A stretch of DNA of 64,000 bases, taken from Streptomyces nigrescens (GTDB lineage Bacteria; Actinomycetota; Actinomycetes; Streptomycetales; Streptomycetaceae). Under the pieces are notes generated by a model, which saw nothing but the letters and a program-made list of their open reading frames with translations, did not search any database and was not told the origin of the DNA. Of the stretch, positions 52,649-63,332 are shown piece after piece. A program made the position numbers and the translations under genes. The DNA is taken from the NCBI GenBank assembly GCA_024349765.1, contig AP026073.1, positions 7,006,001-7,070,000 on the forward strand. Direction: 5' to 3'. Within the stretch, counting starts at the first letter, position 1. The number at the start of each line of letters is the position of its first letter.

Positions 52649-53599
52649 TCAGGCGCGCCGGCGGGCCGCCTCCCACAGGACGACGCCGGCCGCGACACCG
52701 GCGTTCAGCGATTCCGCGCCGCCCGGCATCGGGATCCGCACGCGCAGGTCGCAGGTCTCGCCGACCAGCCGCGACAGGCCCTTGCCCTCGCTGCCGACGA
52801 CGATGACGACCGGGCCGTCCAGGACCTCCAGGTCCTGCAGCTCGGTGTCGCCGTCCGCGGCCAGGCCGACGACGGTCAGACCGGCCTTCTGGTACGACTC
52901 CAGGGCGCGGGTGAGGTTGGTGGCCCGGGCGACCGGGGTGCGGGCGGCGGTGCCCGCGGAGGTCTTCCAGGCGCCGGCCGTCATCCCGGCGGCCCGGCGC
53001 TCCGGCACGACCACGCCGTGGCCGCCGAAGGCGGAGACGGAGCGGACGACCGCGCCGAGGTTGCGCGGGTCGGTGACCCCGTCCAGCGCGACGATCAGCG
53101 GGTCCTCGCCGGCGTCGAAGGCGGCCGCGGCCAGGTCCTCGGGGTGCGCGTAGTCGTACGGCGGGATCTGGGCGACCAGGCCCTGGTGGTTGAGGCCGTT
53201 GGTCATCCGGTCCAGCTCGGGGCGCGGCGCCTCCAGGATGTTCATCCCGCGGTCGGCGGCGAGCTGCAGCGCCTCGCGGACCCGCTCGTCGCTGTCGATG
53301 AACTGCTGCACGTACAGCGTCGTGGCGGGCACGCCCTCGCGCAGCGCCTCGACGACCGGGTTGCGGCCCACGACCAGCTCGGCGGTGCCCTTGGCCCCGC
53401 CGCGGCGCGGCGCCGGGCGCTTGGCGGCCTGCTTCGCCTTGGCGTTGGCGAGACGGTTCTTGACGTGTCCCTTGCGCGCGGAGGCGGGCGGGGTCGGGCC
53501 CTTGCCCTCCAGGCTCCGGCGCCGCTTACCGCCGCTGCCGACCTGCGCGCCCTTCTTGTTGGACGTGCGGCGGTTCCTGCGCTGGCTGTTGCCGGCCAT
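52649..53599 (-). CDS. rlmB: 23S rRNA (guanosine-2'-O)-methyltransferase RlmB
   Basis: 316 residues. A basic, disordered N-terminus ([15 protein letters not shown]) of about 65 residues precedes the L30e-like substrate-binding domain ([20 protein letters not shown]) and the SpoU trefoil-knot domain with its three motifs: [25 protein letters not shown] and [20 protein letters not shown]. It methylates the ribose of G2251 in 23S rRNA. It lies downstream of cysS on the same strand, spaced 128 bp. Confidence 0.95.
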   Translation of the reverse strand: MAGNSQRRNRRTSNKKGAQVGSGGKRRRSLEGKGPTPPASARKGHVKNRLANAKAKQAAKRPAPRRGGAKGTAELVVGRNPVVEALREGVPATTLYVQQFIDSDERVREALQLAADRGMNILEAPRPELDRMTNGLNHQGLVAQIPPYDYAHPEDLAAAAFDAGEDPLIVALDGVTDPRNLGAVVRSVSAFGGHGVVVPERRAAGMTAGAWKTSAGTAARTPVARATNLTRALESYQKAGLTVVGLAADGDTELQDLEVLDGPVVIVVGSEGKGLSRLVGETCDLRVRIPMPGGAESLNAGVAAGVVLWEAARRRA

Positions 53600-53727
53600 G
53601 GGTCACCTGTTTCTTCACTGCTCTCGACGTCTCGCGACGTGGAGTGGGTACGTACGTATGGATTGAGTGTCGCCCGTGTCCGCCGGGAAGGGCGAATCCG
53701 GTGGGCCGCCCACGGGCGCGACGGGGG

Positions 53728-55122
<1,395 letters not shown>

Positions 55123-55279
55123 GGAACCAGGGTAGTCGGAACCTGGCAGTGCCCCGTGACGCATCGGCCACGGGGACACAGAACCGTCATATCCGTCCGA
55201 TTTGCCGGAAGTAAAGCCTGAAGTGCGGGCCGCCCGCGGGGCACTTCCGTCCCCGGTGGGCGGCGCCGGACACGGCCTC

Positions 55280-55684
55280 TCAGATACGGCCGACCACCTT
55301 GCGCGGCGTGATCCGGACCACCACCCGCTGGGCGTCCTCGCCCGCCGCCGGGTTGAACTCGGCATACCGCTTGCCGGTGTACTTCAGCGACAGCTCGTCG
55401 ATCAGCTCCGACCCGCCCTCGGTCGTCAGCGACGCCGTACCGCGGACCTCGGCGTAGGTGTACGGGGCGTCGAAGGGCTGGAGGACGACCGAGACGCGCG
55501 GGTCCCGGCGGAGGTTGGCCTCCTTGCGGCGGCCGACGGTCGTCGAGATCAGCAGGTCGTCGCCGTCCCGCTTCACCCACACCGGCGAGACCTGGGGGCT
55601 GCCGTCGGGCTGGATCGTCGCCACGGTCACGAAGACCGGGGTGTCGAGGAGCATCTTGAGGTCGTCGGACAGGGTGGCAGTCAC
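55280..55684 (-). CDS. PPOX-class F420- or flavin-dependent oxidoreductase
   Basis: 134 residues, split beta-barrel of the PNPOx/FDOR type: FVTVATIQPDGSPQVSPVWV, ISTTVGRRKEANLRRDPRV and YAEVRGTASLT are the conserved strands around the cofactor. Such proteins in actinobacteria use coenzyme F420 or FMN/haem; the substrate is unknown. GTG start behind AGGAAGGACC. The C-terminus carries VVVRITPRKVVGRI. Confidence 0.88.
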   Translation of the reverse strand: MTATLSDDLKMLLDTPVFVTVATIQPDGSPQVSPVWVKRDGDDLLISTTVGRRKEANLRRDPRVSVVLQPFDAPYTYAEVRGTASLTTEGGSELIDELSLKYTGKRYAEFNPAAGEDAQRVVVRITPRKVVGRI

Positions 55685-55805
55685 GAGAGGTCCTTCCTGC
55701 GGGCCGTTCCGAGGGACACGAGCACTCCGATCCTGCCTCAACACCCGTGCGCCGCCCGGCATTCCCGCCGGCCGCCGCCGGTCCGACCGGCCGCTGTTGG
55801 GCCGA

Positions 55806-55898
55806 TCGGACCCGCGCCTTCCGGATGGCGCCGTGGTCGGACCCGCGTCTTCCGTATGACGCCGTGGTCGGACCCGCGTCTTCCGTATTACGCCGTCA
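55806..55898. repeat. Three 31-bp direct repeats at ispF 3' end
   Basis: Units at 55806, 55837 and 55868 beginning TCGGACCCGCG. The third contains the last codons and stop of ispF, so the other two look like downstream duplications of the gene end. Confidence 0.92.
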
Positions 55899-56409
55899 CA
55901 CGGAAGACGATGGCCGTGGCGACCGCCGCCAGGCCCTCGGCGCGGCCGGTCAGGCCCAGCCCGTCCGAAGTGGTCCCGGAGACCGAGACCGGCGCGCCGA
56001 CGGCCGCCGAGAGCGCCTTCTGCGCCTCGTCGCGCCGCTTGCCGACCTTCGGGCGGACGCCGATCACCTGCACCGCCACGTTGCCGATGGTGAAGCCCTC
56101 GGCGCGGACGATCCGGGCGGCCTCGGCCAGCAGGGTCACCCCGGAGGCACCGGACCACTCGGGGCGGCTCGTCCCGAAGTGCGCCCCCAGGTCGCCGACG
56201 CCGGCCGCCGAGAACAGCGCGTCGCAGGCGGCGTGCGCGGCCACGTCGCCGTCGCTGTGGCCGGCCAGCCCGTAGCCGTCGCTCTCCGCGGCGTCCCACA
56301 GGAGCCCGGCGCACCACAGCTCACGGCCCTGCTCGAAGGCGTGCACGTCGGTGCCGATGCCCACGAGGGGGACCAGCGGGCCGGCGGGGGTCTGCTCAGA
56401 CGTAGCCAT
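55888..56409 (-). CDS. ispF: 2-C-methyl-D-erythritol 2,4-cyclodiphosphate synthase
   Basis: 173 residues. Zinc ligands and catalytic motifs are [29 protein letters not shown] and the C-terminal [19 protein letters not shown]. It cyclises CDP-methylerythritol phosphate in the MEP isoprenoid pathway. The start overlaps the end of ispD by 14 bp, so the two are coupled. Its C-terminus RVTA and stop lie in a 31-bp repeat. Confidence 0.96.
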   Translation of the reverse strand: MATSEQTPAGPLVPLVGIGTDVHAFEQGRELWCAGLLWDAAESDGYGLAGHSDGDVAAHAACDALFSAAGVGDLGAHFGTSRPEWSGASGVTLLAEAARIVRAEGFTIGNVAVQVIGVRPKVGKRRDEAQKALSAAVGAPVSVSGTTSDGLGLTGRAEGLAAVATAIVFRVTA

Positions 56410-57142
56410 CGGTGGCCCTCCTCCGGGCGAGTACGGCCTCGGCCAGGACCAGGTCCAGCGGCCGGGTCACCTTGAACGCCTCCTCGTGACCGGGCACGAC
56501 CACGACCGGTACGCCGAGGCGTTCCGCCAGCCCGGCGTCATCGGTGGCGCCCTCGCCCTCCACGACGGTGTCATGCGCCTTGCGCAGCGTCTCCGGGTCG
56601 AAGCCCTGCGGGGTCTGCACGGCGCGCAGCAGGGACCGCTCGGGGGTGCCGACGACCGGCTCGGGGGTGCCCTGGGGCTGCGGCTCGACCTGCTTGACGG
56701 TGTCGGCGAGCGGCAGCGCGGGGACCACGGCGGGGGCTCCGGCGCGTACCGCCGCGATCACCGCGTCGACCGTGTCGACCGGGACCAGCGGGCGCGCCGC
56801 GTCGTGCACCAGCACCACGTCGATGCCCTCGGGCAGCGCGGCCAGGCCGAGGCGTACGGATTCCTGGCGGGTCCGCCCGCCGGGGACCACGACGAGCTCG
56901 GTGCGGTCGGCGAGCGGGTACTCGTGCAGCAGGCGGTCGACCTCGGTGGCGCCGTCGGACGGGGCGACCACGACGATGTGGGAGACGGCTCGGGAGGCGG
57001 CCATCGCGCGGACGGCGTGCACCAGCATGGGAGTGCCGCCCAGCGTGCGCAGCGCCTTGGGGGTGCCGGGACCGAGCCGGACACCGCGGCCGGCGGCCGG
57101 GATCACCACGGCGGTGCGGATCGGGCGGGTGGGATCTGACAT
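56396..57142 (-). CDS. ispD: 2-C-methyl-D-erythritol 4-phosphate cytidylyltransferase
   Basis: 248 residues. The CTP-binding signature [35 protein letters not shown] and [16 protein letters not shown] are present. It makes CDP-ME, the substrate two steps before IspF. ATG 57142 gives [10 protein letters not shown]; an in-frame extension to 57289 without conserved sequence is rejected. Downstream of carD by 504 bp on the same strand. Confidence 0.96.
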   Translation of the reverse strand: MSDPTRPIRTAVVIPAAGRGVRLGPGTPKALRTLGGTPMLVHAVRAMAASRAVSHIVVVAPSDGATEVDRLLHEYPLADRTELVVVPGGRTRQESVRLGLAALPEGIDVVLVHDAARPLVPVDTVDAVIAAVRAGAPAVVPALPLADTVKQVEPQPQGTPEPVVGTPERSLLRAVQTPQGFDPETLRKAHDTVVEGEGATDDAGLAERLGVPVVVVPGHEEAFKVTRPLDLVLAEAVLARRRATDGYV

Positions 57143-57646
57143 CGATGGCTCCGGAGTCCGGGGCGAGCCCGGAATTGGGGCAGACAGGTTTGTTTCCTCG
57201 GACGAGGTGGGTATGGCCTGGGAGAACCCCCGCCCGTAAGAGCTGGGGAGTGCCGGGTGCGACGCCTTGACCGGACCCTTCCGTGACATCGGTCGGGGCA
57301 GCTGCCCGGGCCCGGCACACCTGGGTGGGCCCGGCGTCCCGTCGGCAGCCCGCCTTTCACGGACCGGCCCCGTTTCACCGCCGGTCCGTCACCACGCGAT
57401 ATTCACAGCGTGACTTTCAGGCGCGAGTTTCACCGCCAGATCGTCACAGCCGCCAGATCGTCGCGGCCACAATGTCGCAGTCGGACGTCCGCAGTCAGAC
57501 GTCCGCAGTCAGACGTCACAGCCAGATATGCCGCAGCGCCCGGCAACAGACCCTCCACAGAGGAGGTCGTCACTCGGGCACCGCGGCATTGCTACGTCAT
57601 TGCTACGTCGCTCGTCGCTGCGTCGGCGGGGCGCCGGACAGCGTCG
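57143..57646. other. carD-ispD intergenic stretch with 14-bp repeats
   Basis: No gene. Contains three tandem 14-bp units CAGTCRGACGTCCG (57478-57519, third imperfect) and a doubled ATTGCTACGTC near 57588-57608. It probably holds the ispD promoter and the carD 3' end. Confidence 0.6.
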
Positions 57647-58129
57647 TCAGGACGCGAGGACCTCGTCGAGCAGGGCCTCGGCCTTGTCTTCGTTGGTGTT
57701 CTCGGCGAGGGCCAGCTCGCTCACCAGGATCTGGCGGGCCTTCGCGAGCATCCGCTTCTCACCTGCGGAGAGTCCACGCTCCCGCTCGCGCCGCCACAGG
57801 TCACGCACGACCTCGGCGACCTTGATCACGTCGCCGGAAGCGAGCTTCTCAAGATTTGCCTTGTAGCGACGGGACCAGTTCGTGGGCTCTTCGGCATACG
57901 GTGCACGCAGCACCTCGAAGACCCGGTCCAGCCCGTCCTGACCAACCACGTCGCGTACGCCGACGAACTCCGCATTGTCCGCTGGCACACGAACAGTCAA
58001 GTCGCCCTGGGCGACCTTCAGCACCAAGTAGGTCTTGTCCACGCCTTTGATCTGGCGAGTTTCGATGGCCTCGATCAGCGCGGCCCCGTGATGGGGATAG
58101 ACCACGGTGTCGCCAACCTTGAACGTCAT
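57647..58129 (-). CDS. carD: CarD family RNA polymerase-binding regulator
   Basis: 160 residues. The N-terminal Tudor-like RNAP-interaction domain ([20 protein letters not shown]) and the C-terminal DNA-minor-groove domain with the key Trp ([17 protein letters not shown]) are complete. CarD stabilises open complexes at housekeeping promoters, especially rRNA. The genomic link to ispD-ispF is conserved in actinobacteria. A fairly AT-rich flank upstream carries its promoter. Confidence 0.97.
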   Translation of the reverse strand: MTFKVGDTVVYPHHGAALIEAIETRQIKGVDKTYLVLKVAQGDLTVRVPADNAEFVGVRDVVGQDGLDRVFEVLRAPYAEEPTNWSRRYKANLEKLASGDVIKVAEVVRDLWRRERERGLSAGEKRMLAKARQILVSELALAENTNEDKAEALLDEVLAS

Positions 58130-58914
58130 GTGACAGGTACCCCTTCCGTGGCTATCCATGCTAACACGGGAACGGACCGTTCTGAATGGCGTTTTCGCAG
58201 GTCAGGGCATATCTCGGGGCTTGACAACAGCGGCCGGGACGTGCTTCGAGGGGGTCCGGGACGCGGGTATTCGCAGGTCGGAGGGGCTTCTCGGGTGGGC
58301 GGAAACGTGCCCGTCACACACCTGGAAGCCCTTGATCGAGAGGTCGAAAGTCCCGTTTTGCACGGATCCGCATGAGCGAGTTCCGCTACTCCGTTCGGCT
58401 GCTCACGGGCCCCTTGCGGCCGTTTCCCGAATTGATCACCGCTCGACGGCCGAACAGTGTGATCAATTCCGCGGGGCCTTCACATTCCCTTCGAATACTC
58501 CTTTTCGGCCGGGGAAAACGGCGCGGATTCGGCGGGCCGGCACCCGAACGGCCGTCCGAAGATATTCCGGCGTGTTGTCGGTGCCCGTTCATCCCGGTTG
58601 TCGTCGGGTGTTCCGCACCCTCGTGGGTGTTCCGCGCGGGCGGCCGCGGATTCCCCGTCCCTTCGCCGGCCGGGGCCCCGAACCACGGCCGGCTTTCGCC
58701 GGGGCGCGCGCGGGCCGGGGGCCCGTGATCCCGCTGGGGGCGGGTCGGGTGCGGCGGCGCGGGGACGGCTCGGTAACCTAGCGGCGCTGACACACCCTTA
58801 GGGCGGCTTTACGTGCCCGTCGTCATGACGCGTACGCAGGACCGCCCCAGCCGTCCATCCGCGACCGGGCACGAACGTTCGGCCGCCGTAGCTCGTCAAG
58901 GAGATGCCGCCGCC
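58130..58914. other. Long gene-free region between carD and lipoprotein gene
   Basis: 785 bp without a supported gene. Longer frames exist on both strands but lack codon bias or RBS. The middle (58370-58600) is lower in GC and holds a perfect 11-bp inverted repeat GAATTGATCAC/GTGATCAATTC (58429-58439, 58459-58469). Likely promoters for carD and the lipoprotein. Confidence 0.55.
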
Positions 58915-59565
58915 GTGAGCCGCAGCCTTCGACGCGGCGTCCTCGCCGCCACCGTCCTTTCGCTCTCGATCGCCTCGCTGTCCGCCTGCGGGGCCGGGAA
59001 CGACGCCCAGACGCTGCAGGTCAAGCCGGACAACGCCGCGACCTCCGCGGGCGACATCAAGATCCAGAACGCGTCCGTGGTCACCCAGCCCGACCTGAAC
59101 GCCAAGGGCCCGGCCGTGGTCACCGCGACGGTCTTCAACAACGGCGCCAAGGACCAGAAGCTGACCGCCATCTCCGTCAACGGCACCGGCCAGTCGGCCA
59201 AGCTGTCGCCGGCCGGCGGCTCCGCGGGCGCGATCACCGTGCCCGCCGGCGGTTCCGTCGTGATCGGCGGCCAGGGCAACGCCTCGGCCGTGCTCGCCAG
59301 CGGCCGGGAGGCCGTCCAGGACGGCAACCTCCAGCCGCTGACGTTCAGCTTCAGCTCCGCCGGCAAGGTGGAGCTGGGCGCGTACGTCGTCCCGGCGAAG
59401 GCGTACTTCGAGGGCTACGGGCCCTCCCAGGTGCCGCAGCCGTCCGGCTCCGCCTCGCCGTCCGGCTCGGCCTCGCCGTCCGAGTCGGCCTCGCCGTCGG
59501 AGTCCGGCAAGCCCAAGGCCGGCGCCGGCTCCGCCTCGCCCAAGGCGTCGGCTTCGGCCCACTGA
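58915..59565 (+). CDS. Secreted lipoprotein (DUF461/copper-chaperone-like fold)
   Basis: 216 residues. GTG 58915 follows AAGGAG; the signal peptide VLAATVLSLSIASLSAC has a lipobox with Cys near residue 24. The mature part is a beta-sandwich (IKIQNASVVTQPDLNAKGPA, VVTATVFNNGAKDQKLTAI, LTFSFSSAGKVELGAYVVP) resembling PCu(A)C/DUF461 proteins, but the Met/His copper motif is not evident. The tail of 45 residues repeats Ser-Ala-Ser-Pro. Earlier in-frame starts from 58813 are not needed. Confidence 0.85.
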   Translation: MSRSLRRGVLAATVLSLSIASLSACGAGNDAQTLQVKPDNAATSAGDIKIQNASVVTQPDLNAKGPAVVTATVFNNGAKDQKLTAISVNGTGQSAKLSPAGGSAGAITVPAGGSVVIGGQGNASAVLASGREAVQDGNLQPLTFSFSSAGKVELGAYVVPAKAYFEGYGPSQVPQPSGSASPSGSASPSESASPSESGKPKAGAGSASPKASASAH

Positions 59566-59595
59566 GCCACGGCCCGCACGGGCCCGGAGAACGTG

Positions 59596-59631
59596 TCAGG
59601 GGCGCCCATCCCCCCGGATGGGCGCCCCTGA
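59596..59631. terminator. Bidirectional terminator between lipoprotein gene and phoP
   Basis: Perfect 16-bp stem TCAGGGGCGCCCATCC/GGATGGGCGCCCCTGA with a CCCC loop, between the lipoprotein (plus) and phoP (minus). Confidence 0.88.
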
Positions 59632-59699
59632 CGCGTACTCCGGCGCGCCGCCGCGCACACCTGCCCGCGGCGGCCGTCGGCGTCCCCGAGAAGGTGTCT

Positions 59700-60380
59700 C
59701 TACGGCTCGAACTTGTAGCCCAGCCCGCGGACCGTGACGAGGTAGCGCGGCGCGCCCGGGTCGGGCTCGATCTTGGCCCGCAGGCGCTTGACGTGCACGT
59801 CGAGGGTCTTGGTGTCGCCCACGTAGTCGGCGCCCCAGACCCGGTCGATCAGCTGCATGCGGGTCAGCACCCGGCCCGCGTTGCGCAGCAGCATCTCCAG
59901 GAGGTCGAACTCCTTCAGCGGGAGGTCGACCTTGCCGCCGGAGACCGTGACGACGTGGCGGTCCACGTCCATCCGGACCGGGCCGGCCTCCAGGGCCTGC
60001 GGGGTGACCTCCTCCGGCTCGCCGCGGCGGCGCAGCACGGCGCGGATGCGGGCGACCAGTTCGCGGGAGGAGAAGGGCTTGGTGACGTAGTCGTCGGCTC
60101 CTATCTCCAGGCCGACGACCTTGTCGATCTCGCTGTCCTTGGCGGTCACCATGATGACCGGGACGTTGGAGCGGCTGCGCAGCTGGCGGCAGACCTCGGT
60201 GCCGGGCAGGCCCGGCAGCATCAGGTCCAGCAGGACGAGGTCGGCGCCGTTGCGCTCGAACTCGTCCAGTCCGTCAGGGCCCGTAGCCGCGATGGCTACC
60301 TCGAAGCCCTCCTTGCGGAGCATGTACGACAGTGCATCGCTGAACGATTCCTCGTCCTCGACGACGAGCACTCGGGTCAC
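59700..60380 (-). CDS. phoP: Phosphate response regulator PhoP
   Basis: 226 residues, OmpR type. The receiver domain starts VLVVEDEESFSDALS and has the phospho-Asp in LVLLDLMLPGLPG, with VTAKDS and DDYVTKPFS. A winged-helix DNA-binding domain follows (LPLKEFDLLEMLLRNAGRVL, DVHVKRLRAKIE). It activates phosphate-scavenging genes and links phosphate supply to antibiotic production. It overlaps the phoR stop by 4 bp. Confidence 0.97.
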   Translation of the reverse strand: MTRVLVVEDEESFSDALSYMLRKEGFEVAIAATGPDGLDEFERNGADLVLLDLMLPGLPGTEVCRQLRSRSNVPVIMVTAKDSEIDKVVGLEIGADDYVTKPFSSRELVARIRAVLRRRGEPEEVTPQALEAGPVRMDVDRHVVTVSGGKVDLPLKEFDLLEMLLRNAGRVLTRMQLIDRVWGADYVGDTKTLDVHVKRLRAKIEPDPGAPRYLVTVRGLGYKFEP

Positions 60381-61645
60381 GGAAGGACCTCCGGGGCTGG
60401 ATGAGCAGGGAGCGGATCGTTGAAGGTCTCGTACGGGCGGTCCTCGTCGTCGAGGCCCTCCGCGGCGAGGTCGTCGGGCCGTTCGCGGTCGCGTACGGCC
60501 CCGGCTTCCGGGAGACGCAGGGTGAAGGTGGAGCCCTGTCCCTCAGCGCTCCACACCGTGACCTCCCCGCCGTGCGAGGCGGCCACGTGCTTGACGATGG
60601 CGAGGCCGAGGCCGGTCCCGCCGGTGGCGCGGGAGCGCGCCGGGTCCACGCGGTAGAACCGCTCGAAGATGCGGTCCCGGTCCTTTTCGGATATCCCGAT
60701 GCCCTGGTCGGTCACGGCGAGCTCGATCAGATCGCCTCCGGGCGCGGAGATCCGCCGGCCGGCGATCCCGACGCGGGTGCGGGCCGGGGAGTAGTTGACG
60801 GCGTTCTCGACGAGGTTGCCCAGGGCCGCGGCGAGCTGGCCGCGGTTGCCCCAGACGCTCAGGTCGGCGGTGCCTCCGGAGGCCATGGTGATCTGCTTGG
60901 CGCCGGCCTGCTGGCGGCAGCGGTCGATCGCCTCGGCGACCAGCTCGTCGACGCGGACCGGCTCGGCGTCCTCCAGCGGGTCGTCGTTCTGGACCCGGGA
61001 GAGGTCGATCAGCTCCTGGACGAGGTTGGTCAGGCGGGTGGCCTCGTTCTGCATCCGGCCGGCGAAGCGGGTGACCGCCTCGGGGTCGTCGCTGGCGTCC
61101 ATCACGGCCTCGGAGAGCAGCGACAGCGCGCCGACCGGCGTCTTGAGCTCATGGCTGACGTTGGCGACGAAGTCCCGGCGGACCGCCTCTATGCGGCGGG
61201 CCTCGGTGAGGTCCTCGACCAGCAGCAGGACGAGCCGGGAGCCGAGCGGGGCGACCCGGGCGGAGACCGCGAGCGCCTCGCCGCGGCCGGTGCCCCGGCG
61301 CGGGAGGTCCAGCTCGACCTGGCGTATCTCGCCGTCCCTGCGGGTGTCCCGGGCCATCTGCATCATCGGCTCGACGGCGAGCTTGCCGCCGCGGACCAGC
61401 CCGAGCGCGTACGCCGCGGAGCTGGCCTTGACGACCGCGTCGGCCTCGTCGAGGACCACGGCGGAGGAGCGGAGCACCGACAGGACGGTGTCGACGCCGG
61501 GCGGCAGCACCGCGTCCGTGTGGAGCGAGGAGCGGGTGGGCTTGGCCTGGTCGCGCTCGCTCCAGCGGAACGCCAGCATGGCGAAGACGCCGGTGCACAA
61601 CCCGGCGATCGCTGCCACTGCGGCAACGGCCGCATCCACGTTCAT
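60377..61645 (-). CDS. phoR: Phosphate sensor histidine kinase PhoR
   Basis: 422 residues. A single N-terminal membrane helix (AAVAAIAGLCTGVFAMLAF), a PAS-like sensing region, then HisKA (FVANVSHELKTPVGALSLL) and HATPase_c (NLVENAVNYSPARTRVG, VTDQGIGISEKDRDRIFERF, GTGLGLAIVKHVAA). The C-terminal 40 residues are acidic. ATG 61645 agrees with homologues; the longer frame to 61810 would read through PHO boxes. It forms an operon with phoP, divergent from phoU. Confidence 0.97.
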   Translation of the reverse strand: MNVDAAVAAVAAIAGLCTGVFAMLAFRWSERDQAKPTRSSLHTDAVLPPGVDTVLSVLRSSAVVLDEADAVVKASSAAYALGLVRGGKLAVEPMMQMARDTRRDGEIRQVELDLPRRGTGRGEALAVSARVAPLGSRLVLLLVEDLTEARRIEAVRRDFVANVSHELKTPVGALSLLSEAVMDASDDPEAVTRFAGRMQNEATRLTNLVQELIDLSRVQNDDPLEDAEPVRVDELVAEAIDRCRQQAGAKQITMASGGTADLSVWGNRGQLAAALGNLVENAVNYSPARTRVGIAGRRISAPGGDLIELAVTDQGIGISEKDRDRIFERFYRVDPARSRATGGTGLGLAIVKHVAASHGGEVTVWSAEGQGSTFTLRLPEAGAVRDRERPDDLAAEGLDDEDRPYETFNDPLPAHPAPEVLP

Positions 61646-61719
61646 GACTCCAGAGTATGTGCCGGGTCCGACACTCCCCCAAGCCTCGCGAGCCGCTGCT
61701 CGGACAGCCGTCGCCCAGA

Positions 61720-61752
61720 GTTCACCGGGGCGTCCGCGCGGGTTCACTCCGG
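61720..61752. promoter_or_regulatory. PHO box 1 (PhoP operator)
   Basis: GTTCACCGGGG-N11-GTTCACTCCGG: 11-bp direct-repeat units in correct 22-bp register, 75 bp upstream of the phoR start. Confidence 0.85.
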
Positions 61753-61804
61753 ACGCCGGCGCCGGGCGGGCGGCCGCCCCGGAGGCGGTGGCAGGTCGCC
61801 CAGA

Positions 61805-61837
61805 GTTCACCTTGACGTCGGTGCCGGTTCACCCCCG
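61805..61837. promoter_or_regulatory. PHO box 2 (PhoP operator)
   Basis: GTTCACCTTGA-N11-GTTCACCCCCG, a second pair of direct-repeat units in the same orientation, beginning 85 bp after the first pair begins, in the phoR-phoU intergenic region. Confidence 0.85.
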
Positions 61838-62029
61838 GTGGCACCGCAGGTCGCGATCCGGCCGCAGGGTGAGGGTGCGGTCCGGGTGACGGGCCGGTGC
61901 CGCCCGGGGAGGGACCCGCGCGGACACGGACCGTGAGAGCGTGGACACCGGACCACCGCCGGGACCCACCGCCGCACTCCCCCCACGCGACACACGACAC
62001 CCGACACTCGACGCGAGAGAAGGACACAG

Positions 62030-62707
62030 ATGCGGGACGCGTACCACGAGGAGCTGGATTCGATCGGCGAGGGCCTGGTCGAAATGGCCCGGCTCGTCGG
62101 CTCCGCGATCGGGCGCGCCACCACGGCGATACTCGACGCGGACCTGAAGCTGGCCGAGCACGTCATCGCCGGCGACGAGAAGGTCGACGACCTCCAGCGC
62201 GATCTGGAGGCCCGGGCGATCGCCCTGCTGGCGCGGCAGCAGCCGGTCGCCACCGACCTGCGGATCGTCGTCACCTCGCTGCGGATGAGCGCCGATCTGG
62301 AGCGCTCCGGCGACCTGGCCCAGCACGTGGCCAAGCTGGCCCGGCTGCGCTTCCCGGAGACGGCCGTGCCGCGCGATCTGCACGCCACCATCCTGGAGAT
62401 GGGGCAGCTGGCGCAGCGCCTGATGGCGAAGGCGGCCGAGGTCATCATCACCAAGGACGTCGACCTGGCGCTCCAGCTGGAGCAGGACGACGACGCGATG
62501 GACCTGCTGCACCGCACGCTCTTCCAGCACCTGATGGACGACCGCTGGAAGCACGGCATCGAGACGGCCGTGGACGTGACCCTGCTCGGCCGCTACTACG
62601 AGCGCTTCGCGGACCACGCGGTGTCGGTCGCCAAGCGGGTGGTCTACCTCGTCACCGGCGAGCACGCCGACGAGATCGCCCCGGCGGCGCCGGTCGAGGG
62701 CGCGTAG
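62030..62707 (+). CDS. phoU: Phosphate signalling regulator PhoU
   Basis: 225 residues, two PhoU three-helix bundles. Metal-binding E/DxxxD patterns appear in YHEELDSIGEGLVEMARLV, DLERSGDLAQHVAKLARL and YYERFADHAVSVAKRVVYL. It down-modulates PhoR under phosphate sufficiency. It is divergent from phoR-phoP with the PHO boxes between, so PhoP likely controls it. An RBS (GAGAGAAGGA) lies before the ATG. Confidence 0.96.
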   Translation: MRDAYHEELDSIGEGLVEMARLVGSAIGRATTAILDADLKLAEHVIAGDEKVDDLQRDLEARAIALLARQQPVATDLRIVVTSLRMSADLERSGDLAQHVAKLARLRFPETAVPRDLHATILEMGQLAQRLMAKAAEVIITKDVDLALQLEQDDDAMDLLHRTLFQHLMDDRWKHGIETAVDVTLLGRYYERFADHAVSVAKRVVYLVTGEHADEIAPAAPVEGA

Positions 62708-62835
62708 GTCCGCGGTCGGCCCGGTACGTCTGCCTGCGCGCCACCGTGCGCCGTTGCGGTGTGCCTCCGCGCGCCGTTGACGCGCCTCGGCGCGCGGGCA
62801 TGCAATGGCTTCAGGTGACCCCTAGGAGGCAATGC

Positions 62836-62994
62836 ATGGCACTCATGGCGGACTCTCCGAACCCCGCGTCCCCGCACACCCCGACGGCCGGCGACCGCCC
62901 GCAGCTCCCGCTGCTCGCCGGGTGCAGCTGCGGTCCCGGCTGCAGCTGCGGCTGCCAGTCGGGCGGCGCCTGCCAGTGCGGCGGCGGCTGCTAG
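62836..62994 (+). CDS. Metallothionein-like Cys-rich peptide
   Basis: 52 residues; ATG behind TAGGAGG. The first 28 residues are polar and Pro-rich. The last 24 read GCSCGPGCSCGCQSGG-ACQCGGGC, i.e. eight Cys in CxC and C-x3-C patterns, with no secondary-structure-forming residues. This is the composition of a small metallothionein that would bind Zn, Cu or Cd clusters. It lies 128 bp after phoU and before the DUF4242 gene, whose family has a nickel-binding member. Function inferred only. Confidence 0.72.
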   Translation: MALMADSPNPASPHTPTAGDRPQLPLLAGCSCGPGCSCGCQSGGACQCGGGC

Positions 62995-63039
62995 CGGCCC
63001 GTCACGACAGGCCCGCGTCACGACAGCACGGCGCCACCC

Positions 63040-63073
63040 GGGCCCCGGCCGGCAGCGATACCGGCCGGGGCCC
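63040..63073. terminator. Bidirectional terminator
   Basis: Perfect 13-bp stem GGGCCCCGGCCGG/CCGGCCGGGGCCC with an 8-nt loop between the Cys-rich peptide gene and the convergent DUF4242 gene. Confidence 0.85.
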
Positions 63074-63083
63074 GTTGTGCGGG

Positions 63084-63332
63084 TCACACGCTGAGCGTCA
63101 GCTGGTGGACCTCGTCCGCCTTGTGTCCGGCGCGCTCGTGGATGCGCTGGACGGCCTCCGCCGAGGGCGCCTCCGACAGGCAGAACACCTCACCGGAGTC
63201 GGTGTCGGCCCAGGCGTGCTCGAACGTCACGCCCTCCTCGCCCTGGATGTCGAGGTCCGCCTGGTGCGCCTCTTTGAGCTGCTCGGCCGTGAGGCCCTTC
63301 ATGTTGCGATGGATGTCCATGAACTTGGGCAT
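63084..63332 (-). CDS. DUF4242 family protein, possible nickel-binding
   Basis: 82 residues, complete ferredoxin-like DUF4242 domain: MPKFMDIHRNMKGLTAEQLK, ADLDIQGEEGVTFEHAWADT and VFCLSEAPSAEAVQRIHERA. It closely resembles the small Streptomyces DUF4242 protein characterised structurally as a nickel binder, and the His residues expected for that site are present (DIHRNM, FEHAW). ATG 63332. It is a single gene next to a Cys-rich peptide, hinting at a metal theme. Confidence 0.88.
   Translation of the reverse strand: MPKFMDIHRNMKGLTAEQLKEAHQADLDIQGEEGVTFEHAWADTDSGEVFCLSEAPSAEAVQRIHERAGHKADEVHQLTLSV

Noticed and set aside
58158-58781. 207-codon plus-strand frame upstream of the lipoprotein
   Set aside because: No RBS, crosses the AT-rich inverted repeat, and no protein-like hydrophobic pattern or motif.
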